Origin: Winogradskyella sp.
GTDB taxonomy: Bacteria > Bacteroidota > Bacteroidia > Flavobacteriales > Flavobacteriaceae
Assembly (NCBI RefSeq): GCF_013213835.1
Contig: NZ_JABSSU010000001.1
Coordinates: 62,001-126,000, forward strand
Length of the DNA stretch: 64,000 nt
Direction of reading: 5' to 3'
This document shows positions 27,809-37,364 of this stretch, piece after piece (the stretch's first letter is position 1; each line of letters starts with the position of its first letter). Made by a program: the position numbers and the translations under genes. Below the pieces are notes generated by a model that was not told where the DNA came from, ran no database searches, and saw only the letters and a list, made by a program, of their open reading frames with translations.

Positions 27809-28099
27809 ATGAGTATCTTAATTAAACCGATAATCACAGAAAAAGCAACCATGCAAAGTGAGTTGCTAAATGCTTATGCATTTGAGGTGAATACTAAGGC
27901 GAACAAGGTAGAAATCAAAAAAGCAGTTGAAGCTGCTTACGGTGTTTCTGTAGAAAAAGTTCGTACTATAAATGTCCGTCCAGATAGAAGAACTCGTTAT
28001 ACAAAAACGGGTATTCAACATGGTAAAACAAATGCTGTTAAAAAGGCAATTGTACAACTGGCGGAAGGTGAGACAATAGATTTATACGCTAACATGTAA
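27809..28099 (+). CDS. rplW: 50S ribosomal protein L23
   Basis: L23 sits at the tunnel exit and docks trigger factor and SRP. The 96-residue sequence has MSILIKPIITEKATM at the start and the family core VNTKANKVEIKKAVEAAYGVSVEKVRTINV. Length is normal. It lies 7 nt after rplD and 10 nt before rplB. Confidence 0.99.
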   Translation: MSILIKPIITEKATMQSELLNAYAFEVNTKANKVEIKKAVEAAYGVSVEKVRTINVRPDRRTRYTKTGIQHGKTNAVKKAIVQLAEGETIDLYANM

Positions 28100-28109
28100 T
28101 TAGACGAAA

Positions 28110-28937
28110 ATGTCAGTTAGAAAATTAAAACCGATCACATCAGCTCAGCGTTTTAGAGTAGTAAATGGATTTGACGCCATCACTACTGATAAGCCGGAGA
28201 AAAGTTTACTTGCTCCGAAAAAAAGATCTGGTGGTAGAAACAGTCAAGGAAAAATGACCATGCGTTATATTGGTGGTGGTCATAAGAAGAAGTATCGTAT
28301 TATTGATTTTAAACGTAACAAAGCAGGAATTCCAGCTGAAGTTAAAACAATCGAGTACGATCCAAACAGAACAGCTTTTATTGCTTTATTAAACTATCAA
28401 GATGGTGAGAAGAGATACATCATCGCTCAAAATGGTTTACAAGTAGGGCAAAATGTTGTGTCTGGTGAATCAGGAATTGCGCCAGAAATTGGTAACGCAA
28501 TGCCATTAAGTGAGATACCTTTAGGTACAATTATTTCTTGTATAGAGTTACGTCCAGGTCAAGGTGCTGTTATGGCGCGTAGTGCTGGTGCATTTGCTCA
28601 GTTAATGGCAAGAGATGGTAAGTTTGCTACGGTAAAATTACCTTCAGGGGAAACTAGAATGGTGTTAGTAACATGTATGGCTACTATTGGAGTTGTTTCT
28701 AACTCAGATCATCAGTTGTTAGTATCTGGTAAAGCAGGTAGAACAAGATGGTTAGGAAGACGTCCACGTACTAGACCAGTAGTAATGAACCCGGTTGATC
28801 ATCCAATGGGTGGTGGTGAAGGTAAATCTGCTGGAGGTCACCCAAGATCTAGAAACGGTATACCTGCTAAAGGTTATAGAACGCGTTCTAAGACCAAGGC
28901 AAGTAACAAGTATATTGTAGAACGTAGAAAGAAATAA
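28110..28937 (+). CDS. rplB: 50S ribosomal protein L2
   Basis: L2 is a core large-subunit protein needed for subunit joining and peptidyl transfer. The 275-residue protein has [20 protein letters not shown] near the N-terminus and the conserved C-terminal region [17 protein letters not shown] with the histidine linked to activity, then [12 protein letters not shown]. It is 13 nt before rpsS. Confidence 0.99.
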   Translation: MSVRKLKPITSAQRFRVVNGFDAITTDKPEKSLLAPKKRSGGRNSQGKMTMRYIGGGHKKKYRIIDFKRNKAGIPAEVKTIEYDPNRTAFIALLNYQDGEKRYIIAQNGLQVGQNVVSGESGIAPEIGNAMPLSEIPLGTIISCIELRPGQGAVMARSAGAFAQLMARDGKFATVKLPSGETRMVLVTCMATIGVVSNSDHQLLVSGKAGRTRWLGRRPRTRPVVMNPVDHPMGGGEGKSAGGHPRSRNGIPAKGYRTRSKTKASNKYIVERRKK

Positions 28938-28950
28938 TTAAGAAAGTAGT

Positions 28951-29229
28951 ATGGCACGTTCATTAAAAAAAGGACCTTATATCCACTATAAATTAGAAAA
29001 GAAAGTTGCAGAGAATGTAGCTTCAAACAAAAAGACGGTTATCAAAACTTGGTCTAGAGCATCAATGATATCTCCAGATTTCGTTGGTCAAACGATTGCA
29101 GTTCACAATGGTCGTCAATTCGTTCCAGTTTATGTAACTGAGAATATGGTAGGTCACAAATTAGGAGAATTTTCACCAACAAGATCTTTTAGAGGTCATG
29201 CAGGTGCTAAGAATAAAGGTAAAAAATAA
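28951..29229 (+). CDS. rpsS: 30S ribosomal protein S19
   Basis: S19 is a head protein of the small subunit that works with S13. The 92-residue sequence starts [19 protein letters not shown] and keeps the [22 protein letters not shown] and [16 protein letters not shown] motifs. It is 5 nt before rplV. Confidence 0.99.
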   Translation: MARSLKKGPYIHYKLEKKVAENVASNKKTVIKTWSRASMISPDFVGQTIAVHNGRQFVPVYVTENMVGHKLGEFSPTRSFRGHAGAKNKGKK

Positions 29230-29234
29230 GAATC

Positions 29235-29642
29235 ATGGGAAGTCGTAAAAAACAAATGGCGGAAGCTATTAAGGCTGAGAAGAAGCAGGTTGCTTTTGCT
29301 AAGCTAAATAACAGTCCTACATCTCCAAGAAAGATGCGTTTAGTTGCAGATTTAGTAAGAGGTGAAAAGGCTGAGAAAGCTCTTCAGATTCTTAGATTTA
29401 GCCCTAAGGAAGCGTCTCGTCGTTTAGAGAAGTTAGTTATGTCTGCTATTGCAAACTGGCAGGCTAAAAACGAAGATGCTGATGTAGAAGAAGCTAATCT
29501 ATTTATCAAAGAGATTAGAGTAGATGGTGGTTCTATGTTAAAGAGATTGCGTCCAGCACCTCAAGGTAGAGCACACAGAATTAGAAAGAGATCTAATCAT
29601 GTTACAGTGGTAATAGATTCATTAAATAAAACACAAAGCTAA
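29235..29642 (+). CDS. rplV: 50S ribosomal protein L22
   Basis: L22 reaches into the exit tunnel with a beta-hairpin and binds all 23S domains. The 135-residue protein has the core [20 protein letters not shown] and the hairpin region [20 protein letters not shown] followed by [15 protein letters not shown] short basic leader (about 18 residues, [17 protein letters not shown]) precedes the conserved core, as is common in this phylum. Confidence 0.99.
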   Translation: MGSRKKQMAEAIKAEKKQVAFAKLNNSPTSPRKMRLVADLVRGEKAEKALQILRFSPKEASRRLEKLVMSAIANWQAKNEDADVEEANLFIKEIRVDGGSMLKRLRPAPQGRAHRIRKRSNHVTVVIDSLNKTQS

Positions 29643-29650
29643 GATAGAAC

Positions 29651-30361
29651 ATGGGACAAAAGACAAATCCAATCGGAAATCGTTTAGGTATTATCAGAGG
29701 ATGGGAATCTAACTGGTATGGCGGAAATGATTATGGAGATAAACTTGCTGAGGATGATAAAATCCGTAAGTATATCCATGCGCGTTTATCTAAAGCTAGT
29801 GTAAGTAGAGTAATTATTGAGCGTACGCTTAAACTTGTAACCGTTACTATCACTACTGCTAGACCTGGTATAATTATCGGTAAAGGTGGTCAAGAGGTAG
29901 ATAAGTTAAAAGAAGAGCTTAAAAAGATTACTGGAAAAGAGGTTCAATTGAACATCTTTGAAATTAAAAGACCTGAACTAGATGCACATTTAGTAGCAGC
30001 AAGTATTGCTCGTCAAATTGAAAGCCGAATTTCTTACAGAAGAGCAATTAAAATGGCTATCGCTGCTGCAATGCGTATGAATGCTGAAGGAATTAAAGTT
30101 CAAATTAGTGGTCGTTTGAACGGTGCTGAAATGGCACGTTCTGAGCACTACAAAGAAGGACGTATTCCGTTATCTACATTTAGAGCTGATATAGATTATG
30201 CTCTAGTTGAAGCACACACTACTTATGGTAGATTAGGTGTGAAGGTGTGGATTATGAAAGGTGAAGTGTATGGAAAAAGAGAGCTTTCTCCATTAGTTGG
30301 TCTTTCTAAGCAAAAAGGAAAAGGTGGACGTGGTAACAACAAACAACGTCGAAGAAAGTAA
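29651..30361 (+). CDS. rpsC: 30S ribosomal protein S3
   Basis: S3 forms part of the mRNA entry channel. The 236-residue protein starts [20 protein letters not shown], has the KH domain with [18 protein letters not shown] [18 protein letters not shown] (about 72-90) and the C-terminal [23 protein letters not shown] and [13 protein letters not shown]. The tail is rich in Lys, Arg and Gly. It is 8 nt after rplV and 20 nt before rplP. Confidence 0.99.
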   Translation: MGQKTNPIGNRLGIIRGWESNWYGGNDYGDKLAEDDKIRKYIHARLSKASVSRVIIERTLKLVTVTITTARPGIIIGKGGQEVDKLKEELKKITGKEVQLNIFEIKRPELDAHLVAASIARQIESRISYRRAIKMAIAAAMRMNAEGIKVQISGRLNGAEMARSEHYKEGRIPLSTFRADIDYALVEAHTTYGRLGVKVWIMKGEVYGKRELSPLVGLSKQKGKGGRGNNKQRRRK

Positions 30362-30381
30362 TTTTTTAAAGAGAAGAAAAA

Positions 30382-30801
30382 ATGTTACAGCCTAAAAGAA
30401 CAAAATTTCGTAAGCAGCAAAAGGGTCGTATGAAAGGTAATGCAGGAAGAGGCCATATGTTATCAAATGGTACTTTCGGTATTAAATCATTAGACGCATC
30501 TTTTATAACTGCTCGTCAAATAGAAGCAGCGCGTATTGCCGCTACTCGTTACATGAAAAGAGAAGGGTCATTATGGATTAAAATATTTCCAGACAAGCCT
30601 ATCACAAAGAAACCTCTTGAAGTACGTATGGGTAAAGGTAAAGGTGGTGTTGAGTATTGGGCAGCTGTTGTAAAACCAGGACGTGTATTATTTGAAGTAA
30701 GTGGTGTGCCATTAAACGTAGCTAAAGAAGCATTACGTTTGGCAGCTCAAAAACTTCCAGTAAAAACTAAGTTTATCATAGCTAGAGATTACGAAGCTTA
30801 A
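30382..30801 (+). CDS. rplP: 50S ribosomal protein L16
   Basis: L16 contacts the A-site tRNA elbow and is needed late in 50S assembly. The 139-residue protein has the start [20 protein letters not shown], the [21 protein letters not shown] helix and [20 protein letters not shown]. The arginine modified by YcfD in E. coli lies in this last segment. Spacing to rpmC is 12 nt. Confidence 0.99.
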   Translation: MLQPKRTKFRKQQKGRMKGNAGRGHMLSNGTFGIKSLDASFITARQIEAARIAATRYMKREGSLWIKIFPDKPITKKPLEVRMGKGKGGVEYWAAVVKPGRVLFEVSGVPLNVAKEALRLAAQKLPVKTKFIIARDYEA

Positions 30802-30813
30802 TAACAAATTATT

Positions 30814-31005
30814 ATGAAGCAATCAGAAATTAAACAGCTTTCAACAGCTGAGTTACAAGAAAAACTTAGTGAGACTAAAAAGAGTTATGCAGACCTAAAA
30901 ATGGCTCACGCAATATCTCCTTTAGACAATCCAATTCAATTACGTAACGTACGTCGTAGCGTAGCAAGAATTGCGACAGAATTAACTAAAAGAGACGATC
31001 AATAA
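30814..31005 (+). CDS. rpmC: 50S ribosomal protein L29
   Basis: L29 is a small two-helix protein at the tunnel exit. The 63-residue sequence MKQSEIKQLSTAELQEKL with the later KMAHAISPLDNPIQLRNVRR segment is typical in length and form. It sits between rplP and rpsQ (16 nt) as in most bacteria. Confidence 0.98.
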   Translation: MKQSEIKQLSTAELQEKLSETKKSYADLKMAHAISPLDNPIQLRNVRRSVARIATELTKRDDQ

Positions 31006-31021
31006 TTGTATCTGCTGAAAG

Positions 31022-31279
31022 ATGGAAAAAAGAAACTTAAGAAAAGAACGTATAGGGATAGTTACTAGTAACAAAATGGAGAAATCTATTGTTGTTTCAG
31101 AAGTAAAGAAAGTAAAACACCCTATGTATGGAAAATTCGTGTTAAAAACAAAGAAATATGTTGCGCACGATGAGACAAACGACTGCAACGAAGGTGATAC
31201 TGTAAAGATCATGGAAACAAGACCTTTAAGTAAATCTAAGTGTTGGAGATTAGTAGAAATAATTGAAAGAGCGAAGTAA
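31022..31279 (+). CDS. rpsQ: 30S ribosomal protein S17
   Basis: S17 is an OB-fold primary binder of 16S rRNA. The 85-residue protein has [19 protein letters not shown] and [19 protein letters not shown], and the conserved [23 protein letters not shown]. It ends 2 nt before rplN. Confidence 0.99.
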   Translation: MEKRNLRKERIGIVTSNKMEKSIVVSEVKKVKHPMYGKFVLKTKKYVAHDETNDCNEGDTVKIMETRPLSKSKCWRLVEIIERAK

Positions 31280-31281
31280 TT

Positions 31282-31650
31282 ATGGTACAACAAGAATCAA
31301 GATTAAAAGTAGCTGACAACACAGGAGCTAAAGAAGTTTTAGTAATTCGTGTTTTAGGTGGTACAAAAAGAAGATATGCTTCTGTTGGTGATAAAGTTGT
31401 AGTTTCTGTAAAAGATGCTACCCCTAACGGAAACGTAAAGAAAAAAGCAGTTTCTACTGCGGTTGTTGTACGTACAGCTAAAGAAGTAAGAAGACCAGAT
31501 GGTTCTTACATTAGATTTGACGATAATGCATGTGTTTTATTAAACCCACAAGGTGAGATGAGAGGTACGCGTGTATTTGGTCCTGTAGCAAGAGAACTTC
31601 GTGATAAACAATTCATGAAAATTGTATCATTAGCACCGGAGGTGCTTTAA
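31282..31650 (+). CDS. rplN: 50S ribosomal protein L14
   Basis: L14 forms intersubunit bridges. The 122-residue protein begins [19 protein letters not shown] and has [19 protein letters not shown] and [20 protein letters not shown], all conserved. It is also the docking site of the silencing factor RsfS, whose gene is in this window at 51620-51991. The start is 2 nt after rpsQ. Confidence 0.99.
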   Translation: MVQQESRLKVADNTGAKEVLVIRVLGGTKRRYASVGDKVVVSVKDATPNGNVKKKAVSTAVVVRTAKEVRRPDGSYIRFDDNACVLLNPQGEMRGTRVFGPVARELRDKQFMKIVSLAPEVL

Positions 31651-31662
31651 TTGATTAGTAAG

Positions 31663-31974
31663 ATGATAAAGCTTAAAATAAAATCAGGAGATACAGTAAA
31701 AGTAATTGCTGGAGATCACAAAGGATCAGAAGGTAAAGTACTTAAAGTATTAAGAGAAAAGAACAGAGCCATCGTAGAAGGTGTAAATATGGTGAAGAAA
31801 CACACTAAGCCAAGTGCACAGAATCCACAAGGTGGCATTGTTGAGAAAGAAGCATCAATTCACATTTCTAACTTGTCTTTATTAACAAGTAAGGGTGAAA
31901 CTACAAGGGTAGGTTATAGAATGGATGGCGACAATAAAGTAAGATTTTCTAAAAAATCTAATGAAGTAATTTAA
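31663..31974 (+). CDS. rplX: 50S ribosomal protein L24
   Basis: L24 is one of the first proteins to bind 23S rRNA. The 103-residue protein [20 protein letters not shown] has the KOW motif (about 7-30), [19 protein letters not shown] and [18 protein letters not shown] use the ATG at 31663, 12 nt after rplN; a TTG at 31651 would add four residues that the family lacks. rplE begins 2 nt after the stop. Confidence 0.98.
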   Translation: MIKLKIKSGDTVKVIAGDHKGSEGKVLKVLREKNRAIVEGVNMVKKHTKPSAQNPQGGIVEKEASIHISNLSLLTSKGETTRVGYRMDGDNKVRFSKKSNEVI

Positions 31975-31976
31975 TT

Positions 31977-32528
31977 ATGGCTTACGTTGCAAGATTAAAA
32001 AAAGAGTACCAGGAAAAAGTTGTTCCTGCTCTTACAGAAGAATTTGGATATAAAAATGTGATGCAAGTACCAAAACTACAAAAGATAGTTTTATCTAGAG
32101 GAGTTGGGGCTGCTGTAGCAGATAAGAAGTTAATTGATCACGCTGTTGACGAATTAACTAAAATATCTGGTCAAAAAGCTGTTGCTACAATATCAAAGAA
32201 AGACGTTGCTACATTTAAGTTACGTAAAGGTATGCCAATTGGTGCAAAAGTAACTTTACGTGGAGAGCAAATGTATGAGTTCTTAGATCGTTTAGTAACT
32301 AGTGCTTTACCACGAGTTAGAGATTTTAACGGTATCAAAGCTAATGGTTTTGATGGTCGTGGAAACTACAACTTAGGTGTAACAGAACAGATTATTTTCC
32401 CAGAGATTGATATTGATAAAATCAACAAAATCTCAGGTATGGATATCACATTTGTGACTTCTGCAGAGACAGACAAAGAAGCAAAGTCACTATTAACAGA
32501 ACTAGGATTACCATTTAAAAAGAATTAA
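31977..32528 (+). CDS. rplE: 50S ribosomal protein L5
   Basis: L5 belongs to the 5S rRNP of the central protuberance. The 183-residue protein has [54 protein letters not shown] and the C-terminal [17 protein letters not shown]. Spacing is 2 nt on both sides, so it is translated in close coupling with rplX and rpsN. Confidence 0.99.
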   Translation: MAYVARLKKEYQEKVVPALTEEFGYKNVMQVPKLQKIVLSRGVGAAVADKKLIDHAVDELTKISGQKAVATISKKDVATFKLRKGMPIGAKVTLRGEQMYEFLDRLVTSALPRVRDFNGIKANGFDGRGNYNLGVTEQIIFPEIDIDKINKISGMDITFVTSAETDKEAKSLLTELGLPFKKN

Positions 32529-32530
32529 TT

Positions 32531-32800
32531 ATGGCTAAAGAATCAATGAAAGCTCGTGAGGTGAAGCGCGCTAAAACGGTTGCTAAATATGCTGCGAAAA
32601 GAAAAGCTTTAAAAGAAGCTGGCGATTACGAAGCATTACAAAAGTTACCAAAGAATGCATCACCAATACGTATGCACAACCGTTGTAAACTTACAGGTAG
32701 ACCAAAAGGTTATATGAGACAGTTTGGTATTTCTCGTGTAATGTTTAGAGAAATGGCTAACAAAGGGTTAATTCCTGGTGTGAAAAAAGCAAGTTGGTAA
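32531..32800 (+). CDS. rpsN: 30S ribosomal protein S14 (zinc-free type)
   Basis: S14 completes the 30S head. The 89-residue protein is the long form, with [21 protein letters not shown] in the C-terminal half. It has only one cysteine there, so it lacks the CxxC pairs of the short zinc-binding form. Its stop is followed by a 104-nt spacer before rpsH, one of the few long gaps in the operon. Confidence 0.99.
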   Translation: MAKESMKAREVKRAKTVAKYAAKRKALKEAGDYEALQKLPKNASPIRMHNRCKLTGRPKGYMRQFGISRVMFREMANKGLIPGVKKASW

Positions 32801-32807
32801 CATTGAG

Positions 32808-32823
32808 GAAGCGAATTAGCTTC
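32808..32823 (+). promoter_or_regulatory. Hairpin in the rpsN-rpsH spacer
   Basis: GAAGC (32808-32812) pairs with GCTTC (32819-32823) around GAATTA. The rest of the 104-nt spacer holds further short inverted segments such as ACAAT / ATTGT and TTCGA / TTCGAA. The place, just before the S8 gene, recalls S8 autoregulation in other bacteria, but no S8-site consensus was recognised. Confidence 0.35.
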
Positions 32824-32904
32824 TGTACAATTATCAATATAACTATTGTATAATCGGAATTTAGGTTCGAGAAGTTCGAAAACCATTTTCCAAAATTTTA
32901 AATT

Positions 32905-33303
32905 ATGTACACAGATCCAATAGCGGATTATTTAACGCGAGTTAGAAATGCTGTGAAAGCAAACCACAGAGTGGTTGAGATTCCTGCTTCTAACTTAAAA
33001 AAGGAGATAACTAAAATATTATTCGATCAAGGATATATTTTAAGTTACAAATTTGATGACTCATCAGTACAAGGTACAATCAAAATTGCCTTAAAGTACA
33101 ACAAAGACACTAAAGAGTCAGTAATCAAAAAAATTCAAAGAATCAGTAAACCAGGTTTACGTAAATATGCTGGTGCTAACGAAATGCCAAGAATCTTAAA
33201 TGGTTTAGGTATTGCAATTGTTTCTACTTCTCATGGAGTTATGACAGGTAAGCAAGCGCAAAGAGAAAACGTTGGTGGCGAGGTATTATGTTACGTTTAC
33301 TAA
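32905..33303 (+). CDS. rpsH: 30S ribosomal protein S8
   Basis: S8 is a central-domain primary 16S binder and, in E. coli, the translational regulator of the spc operon. The 132-residue protein has DPIADYLTRVRNAVKANHRV near the start and the C-terminal GIAIVSTSHGVMTGKQAQ and GGEVLCYVY signature. It follows a structured 104-nt spacer. Confidence 0.99.
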   Translation: MYTDPIADYLTRVRNAVKANHRVVEIPASNLKKEITKILFDQGYILSYKFDDSSVQGTIKIALKYNKDTKESVIKKIQRISKPGLRKYAGANEMPRILNGLGIAIVSTSHGVMTGKQAQRENVGGEVLCYVY

Positions 33304-33315
33304 AAACAGGAAATT

Positions 33316-33858
33316 ATGTCAAGAATAGGTAAAAGCCCAATAACAATTCCTGATGGTGTTACTGTTGATGTTCAAAACAACGTAATTACCGTTAAAGGTA
33401 AATTAGGAGAGTTAACTCAAGATTATTCAGATGTTGAGATAACAATGGAAGATGCTACAATTACTGTTGCTCGTCCATCAGACAAAAAAGATCACAGAGC
33501 AAAACACGGTCTTTACAGAGCGTTAATTGCAAATATGATAGAAGGCGTTTCTAACGGGTATACTAAAGAATTAGAATTAGTAGGTGTTGGTTACAGAGCT
33601 TCTAATCAAGGACAAAAATTAGATTTAGCTATCGGTTTCTCTCACAATATCGTAATGGATATTGCGCCAGAAGTAAAAGTTGAAACTATTTCTGAAAAAG
33701 GTAAAAACCCTATAGTTAAATTAACATCTCACGACAAACAATTAGTTGGTCAGGTTGCTGCGAAAATCCGTGGTTTCCGTAAGCCAGAGCCTTACAAAGG
33801 AAAAGGTATCAAGTTTGTTGGTGAAGAAATTAGAAGAAAAGCAGGTAAATCAGCTTAA
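33316..33858 (+). CDS. rplF: 50S ribosomal protein L6
   Basis: L6 lies near the factor-binding site of the 50S subunit. The 180-residue protein starts MSRIGKSPITIPDGV, has two similar beta-alpha domains, GVSNGYTKELELVGVGYRA in the middle and the C-terminal IRGFRKPEPYKGKGIKFVGE motif. Spacing to rplR is 10 nt. Confidence 0.99.
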   Translation: MSRIGKSPITIPDGVTVDVQNNVITVKGKLGELTQDYSDVEITMEDATITVARPSDKKDHRAKHGLYRALIANMIEGVSNGYTKELELVGVGYRASNQGQKLDLAIGFSHNIVMDIAPEVKVETISEKGKNPIVKLTSHDKQLVGQVAAKIRGFRKPEPYKGKGIKFVGEEIRRKAGKSA

Positions 33859-33868
33859 TAATTGAGTT

Positions 33869-34225
33869 ATGGCATTAACAAAGAACGAAAGAAGACACAG
33901 AATAAAAAACAGAATCCGTAAGGTTGTATCTGGTACTGAAGCAAGACCAAGATTAACTGTTTTTAGAAGTAACAAAGAGATCTATGCTCAAGTTGTAAAT
34001 GATGTAACCGGTGTAACTATAGCTGCTGCATCTTCAAGAGACAAAGAGATCGCAAAGTCTAAAGGTAATAAGACTGAAGTAGCTGCTTTAGTTGGTAAGG
34101 CTGTTGCAGAAAAAGCTATCAAAGCTGGTGTTGAAGCTATTTCTTTTGATAGAGGTGGTTACTTATATCACGGAAGAGTAAAATCATTAGCAGAAGGTGC
34201 TAGAGAAGCAGGACTTAAATTTTAA
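33869..34225 (+). CDS. rplR: 50S ribosomal protein L18
   Basis: L18 binds 5S rRNA together with L5. The 118-residue protein has the basic N-terminus [19 protein letters not shown], the [20 protein letters not shown] core and the C-terminal [20 protein letters not shown]. It is 6 nt before rpsE. Confidence 0.99.
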   Translation: MALTKNERRHRIKNRIRKVVSGTEARPRLTVFRSNKEIYAQVVNDVTGVTIAAASSRDKEIAKSKGNKTEVAALVGKAVAEKAIKAGVEAISFDRGGYLYHGRVKSLAEGAREAGLKF

Positions 34226-34231
34226 GACATT

Positions 34232-34756
34232 ATGTATCAAAAATATAAAAACGCAGAATTAGTAAAGCCAGGCGGACTAGATTTAAAAGACCGTTTAGTT
34301 GGCGTACAGCGTGTAACTAAAGTAACAAAAGGTGGTAGAGCATTCGGTTTTTCTGCTATAGTAGTAGTAGGAGACGAAGCAGGTGTTGTTGGTCACGGTT
34401 TAGGTAAATCTAAAGACGTTGCAACTGCAATTGCAAAGGCTGTTGAAGACGCTAAGAAAAATTTAGTGAGAATTCCTATCATTAAAGGAACATTACCACA
34501 CGAGCAAAAAGGTAAATTTGGTGGTGCTAGAGTAAACATTATTCCAGCTGCACCTGGTACCGGAGTAATTGCTGGTGGTGCTGTAAGAACTGTACTTGAA
34601 GCAGTAGGTGTACATGATGTATTATCTAAGTCTCAAGGTTCATCTAACCCTCACAATGTAGTGAAAGCAACTTTTGATGCATTATTACAATTAAGAGATG
34701 CTAAAACTGTTGCAAGAGAACGTGGAATTTCACTTGAAAAAGTATTTAAAGGATAA
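34232..34756 (+). CDS. rpsE: 30S ribosomal protein S5
   Basis: S5 acts at the mRNA entry channel and in accuracy control. The 174-residue protein has [20 protein letters not shown], the double-stranded-RNA-binding fold with [21 protein letters not shown] and the C-terminal [19 protein letters not shown] and [20 protein letters not shown]. Confidence 0.99.
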   Translation: MYQKYKNAELVKPGGLDLKDRLVGVQRVTKVTKGGRAFGFSAIVVVGDEAGVVGHGLGKSKDVATAIAKAVEDAKKNLVRIPIIKGTLPHEQKGKFGGARVNIIPAAPGTGVIAGGAVRTVLEAVGVHDVLSKSQGSSNPHNVVKATFDALLQLRDAKTVARERGISLEKVFKG

Positions 34757-34768
34757 ATCATAGGAAAG

Positions 34769-34951
34769 ATGGCAAAGAAGATAAAAGTAACTAAAGTAAA
34801 AAGTGCAATCAATCGTACTAAAAGACAAAAGTTAACATTAGAAGCTTTAGGTCTTAAAAAGATTGGTCAAGTAGTAGAGCACGATGCCACACCAAATATC
34901 CTTGGTATGGTAAGAAAAGTTGAACATTTAGTTTCTGTAGAAGAAGCTTAA
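34769..34951 (+). CDS. rpmD: 50S ribosomal protein L30
   Basis: L30 is a small peripheral 50S protein. The 60-residue sequence has IKVTKVKSAINRTKRQKLTL and ALGLKKIGQVVEHDATPNIL, with MVRKVEHLVSVEE at the end. It stands between rpsE and rplO as usual, 16 nt before the latter. Confidence 0.98.
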   Translation: MAKKIKVTKVKSAINRTKRQKLTLEALGLKKIGQVVEHDATPNILGMVRKVEHLVSVEEA

Positions 34952-34967
34952 AAATATACACTTAACA

Positions 34968-35420
34968 ATGGATTTAAGTAATTTAAAACCTGCAGAAGGT
35001 TCAGTTAAAAATCAAGGAAAACGTATAGGACGTGGTCAAGGATCTGGTAAAGGTGGTACTGCAACAAGAGGTCACAAAGGTGCTAAGTCTCGTTCTGGTT
35101 ATTCTAAGAAATTAGGATTTGAAGGTGGTCAAATGCCTTTACAAAGGCGTGTTCCAAAGTTTGGATTTAAAAATATCAACAGAGTAGAGTATCAAGGAAT
35201 CAACTTAGATACTTTACAACAATTAGTTGATGAGAAGAAAATTAACGACTCAGTAGATTTTGAAACACTTGTGTCTTTAGGTAAGGCTGGAAAAAATGAT
35301 CTAGTTAAAATCTTAGGAAGAGGTGAATTAAAGTCTAAATTAACAGTAACTGCTCATAAATTTACTGCTACAGCAAAAGCTGCTATTGAAGCTGCTGGTG
35401 GTGAGGCTGTAACTTTATAA
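34968..35420 (+). CDS. rplO: 50S ribosomal protein L15
   Basis: L15 is a late-assembly 50S protein. The 150-residue sequence has the Gly/Arg-rich N-terminal extension with GKRIGRGQGSGKGGTATRGH and SGYSKKLGFEGGQMPLQRRV, and the C-terminal signature region VTAHKFTATAKAAIEAAGG. It is 10 nt before secY. Confidence 0.99.
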   Translation: MDLSNLKPAEGSVKNQGKRIGRGQGSGKGGTATRGHKGAKSRSGYSKKLGFEGGQMPLQRRVPKFGFKNINRVEYQGINLDTLQQLVDEKKINDSVDFETLVSLGKAGKNDLVKILGRGELKSKLTVTAHKFTATAKAAIEAAGGEAVTL

Positions 35421-35430
35421 GAACACAAGG

Positions 35431-36798
35431 ATGAAAATAATAGAAACATTAAAAAACGTCTGGAAAATCACTGAGCTTAAAGATAGAATTGTTCTAACTT
35501 TAGGATTGTTATTAGTATATCGTTTTGGTGCTCAAGTTGTATTGCCAGGTATTAATATCAACGCTTTAGGTGGACTACAATCTGGTGTTGATGGCGGAAT
35601 ATTAGGATTATTAAACGCTTTTACAGGTGGTGCTTTTGCAAACGCATCTGTATTTGCATTAGGAATTATGCCTTACATTTCTGCATCTATTGTAGTACAA
35701 TTAATGGGTATAGCGATTCCTTATTTACAGAAGTTACAAAAAGAAGGAGCTAGTGGTCAGAAGAAAATTACTCAGATTACACGTTGGTTAACTATTGGTA
35801 TTTGTTTAGTGCAAGCACCAGGTTATTTAGCGAGTGTACCTGCTTTATCGGGTGCACAATCTATGGGTGCTTTACTTTTACCAGGTTTTAACGAAAGTGT
35901 TTTCTATTTCTCTTCTGTGGTAATCTTAGTAACTGGTTGTGTTTTTGCAATGTGGTTAGGTGAGAAAATTACAGACAAAGGTATCGGAAACGGTATTTCA
36001 TTATTAATTATGGTTGGTATCATTGCAACAATGCCTCAATCGTTTTTACAAAATCTAGGTTCTAGAACTGAAGGTGGAAATGGTGGTATCATGATGGTAT
36101 TAATAGAATTAGTAATATGGTTTTTAATCATCTTAGCGTCAGTATTCCTTGTAATGGCAGTACGTAAAGTTGCTGTACAATATGCAAGAAGAACAGCTTC
36201 AGGTGGTTATGAAAAGAATGTATTCGGATCGCGTCAGTTTTTACCATTAAAGCTCAATGCTTCTGGGGTTATGCCAATCATATTCGCGCAAGCTATTATG
36301 TTTGTGCCTGGTTTAATTGGTAGTGCCTCGTTTTTAGAAGGAACTGATACTGGTCAATGGCTACAAGCTGAGTTCGGTAATAATATATTTGGATTCTGGT
36401 ATAATTTAGTGTTCGCATTTTTAATTATAATATTTACATATTTCTATACTGCGATTACTGTACCTACTAATAAAATGGCTGACGATTTAAAGCGTAGCGG
36501 TGGTTTTATTCCAGGTATAAGACCAGGCACTGAAACTGCGGAGTACTTAGATAAGATAATGTCACAGATAACATTACCAGGATCTATATTCCTAGCATTG
36601 GTAGCTGTATTTCCAGCTTTTGTTTATCAATTAGTTGGTACGCAACAAGGTTGGTCATTATTCTTCGGTGGTACATCACTATTAATTATGGTTGGTGTGG
36701 CGATCGATACAATGCAGCAGATTAATTCTTATTTATTAAATAAGCATTATGATGGCTTGATGAAAACCGGTAAAAACAGAAAGTCTGTTACCGCTTAA
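35431..36798 (+). CDS. secY: Preprotein translocase subunit SecY
   Basis: SecY is the channel subunit of the Sec translocon in the inner membrane. The 455-residue protein has ten hydrophobic segments, the plug and TM2 region with GIMPYISASIVVQLMG, and the cytoplasmic loop QYARRTASGGYEKNVFG in which SecA contacts lie. PTNKMADDLKRSGGFIPGIRPG is the other conserved loop. In E. coli-like operons adk and map often follow, but here infA comes next after 81 nt. Confidence 0.99.
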   Translation: MKIIETLKNVWKITELKDRIVLTLGLLLVYRFGAQVVLPGININALGGLQSGVDGGILGLLNAFTGGAFANASVFALGIMPYISASIVVQLMGIAIPYLQKLQKEGASGQKKITQITRWLTIGICLVQAPGYLASVPALSGAQSMGALLLPGFNESVFYFSSVVILVTGCVFAMWLGEKITDKGIGNGISLLIMVGIIATMPQSFLQNLGSRTEGGNGGIMMVLIELVIWFLIILASVFLVMAVRKVAVQYARRTASGGYEKNVFGSRQFLPLKLNASGVMPIIFAQAIMFVPGLIGSASFLEGTDTGQWLQAEFGNNIFGFWYNLVFAFLIIIFTYFYTAITVPTNKMADDLKRSGGFIPGIRPGTETAEYLDKIMSQITLPGSIFLALVAVFPAFVYQLVGTQQGWSLFFGGTSLLIMVGVAIDTMQQINSYLLNKHYDGLMKTGKNRKSVTA

Positions 36799-36879
36799 TT
36801 ATAAAATTATTTAGAAGATTCCATTCAAAAAATTAGGCAAGGTATTTGTTAAACTTGGATTGAATACTAAAAATTATTT

Positions 36880-37095
36880 ATGGCAAAACAAGCAGCAATA
36901 GAACAAGACGGAACAATTATAGAAGCATTATCTAATGCAATGTTTCGTGTAGAATTAGAAAACGGTCACATTGTGACAGCTCACATTTCTGGTAAAATGC
37001 GTATGCACTATATTAAGTTATTACCAGGAGATAAAGTAAAACTAGAAATGAGCCCTTACGATTTAACAAAGGCTCGTATAACTTATAGATACTAA
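36880..37095 (+). CDS. infA: Translation initiation factor IF-1
   Basis: IF-1 is an OB-fold protein that occupies the A site during initiation. The 71-residue sequence has [20 protein letters not shown] and [20 protein letters not shown], with [17 protein letters not shown] at the C-terminus. It lies 81 nt after secY; a 57-nt spacer with a palindrome separates it from rpmJ. Confidence 0.99.
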   Translation: MAKQAAIEQDGTIIEALSNAMFRVELENGHIVTAHISGKMRMHYIKLLPGDKVKLEMSPYDLTKARITYRY

Positions 37096-37105
37096 GAATG
37101 CTCTG

Positions 37106-37128
37106 GTGGCTGAGGTACTCGAAGCCAC
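37106..37128 (+). repeat. Palindrome between infA and rpmJ
   Basis: GTGGCT (37106-37111) pairs with AGCCAC (37123-37128) around the loop GAGGTACTCGA. The pattern of a GGTGGCTGAG arm and a CGAAGCCAC arm resembles a palindromic repeat I associate with Bacteroidota intergenic regions. It has no T tract, so it is not a terminator. Confidence 0.45.
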
Positions 37129-37152
37129 AAGGAGTTCTAAATTTAAAAAAAG

Positions 37153-37269
37153 ATGAAAGTAAGAGCATCAGTTAAAAAAAGAAGTGCTGATTGTAAATTA
37201 GTACGACGTAAAGGAAGACTATACGTAATTAACAAAAAGAATCCTAGATTCAAACAAAGACAAGGATAA
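37153..37269 (+). CDS. rpmJ: 50S ribosomal protein L36 (zinc-free type)
   Basis: L36 is the smallest 50S protein. The 38-residue product [20 protein letters not shown]... ends NPRFKQRQG. The zinc-binding form has three Cys and one His; here only Cys-14 is left, the other positions reading Ser, Asn and Phe, so this is the C-minus form. The gene is short but its place between infA and rpsM and the clear sequence make it secure. Confidence 0.97.
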   Translation: MKVRASVKKRSADCKLVRRKGRLYVINKKNPRFKQRQG

Positions 37270-37273
37270 TAAA

Positions 37274-37353
37274 GTCATTAGTAATTAGTAGTTAGATGAA
37301 TCTGTTCGAAATCGAAAGGTTTAGGATTCTAACAACTAAAAGCTAACAGCTAA
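37274..37353 (+). repeat. 80-bp intergenic direct repeat, copy 1
   Basis: This stretch between rpmJ and rpsM is repeated at 37752-37831 with about four mismatches in 80 bases. Both ends are built of TTAG / CTAA words: the left arm TTAGTAATTAGTAGTTAG is roughly complementary to the right arm CTAACAACTAAAAGCTAACA. Inside, GAATC and GATTC are also inverted. It has the form of a small palindromic mobile or REP-like element. Confidence 0.75.
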
Positions 37354-37364
37354 ACACTAAATTT

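Noticed and set aside
30982..31293. 103-codon minus-strand frame over rpsQ
   Set aside because: It overlaps three ribosomal genes and has no coding character of its own.
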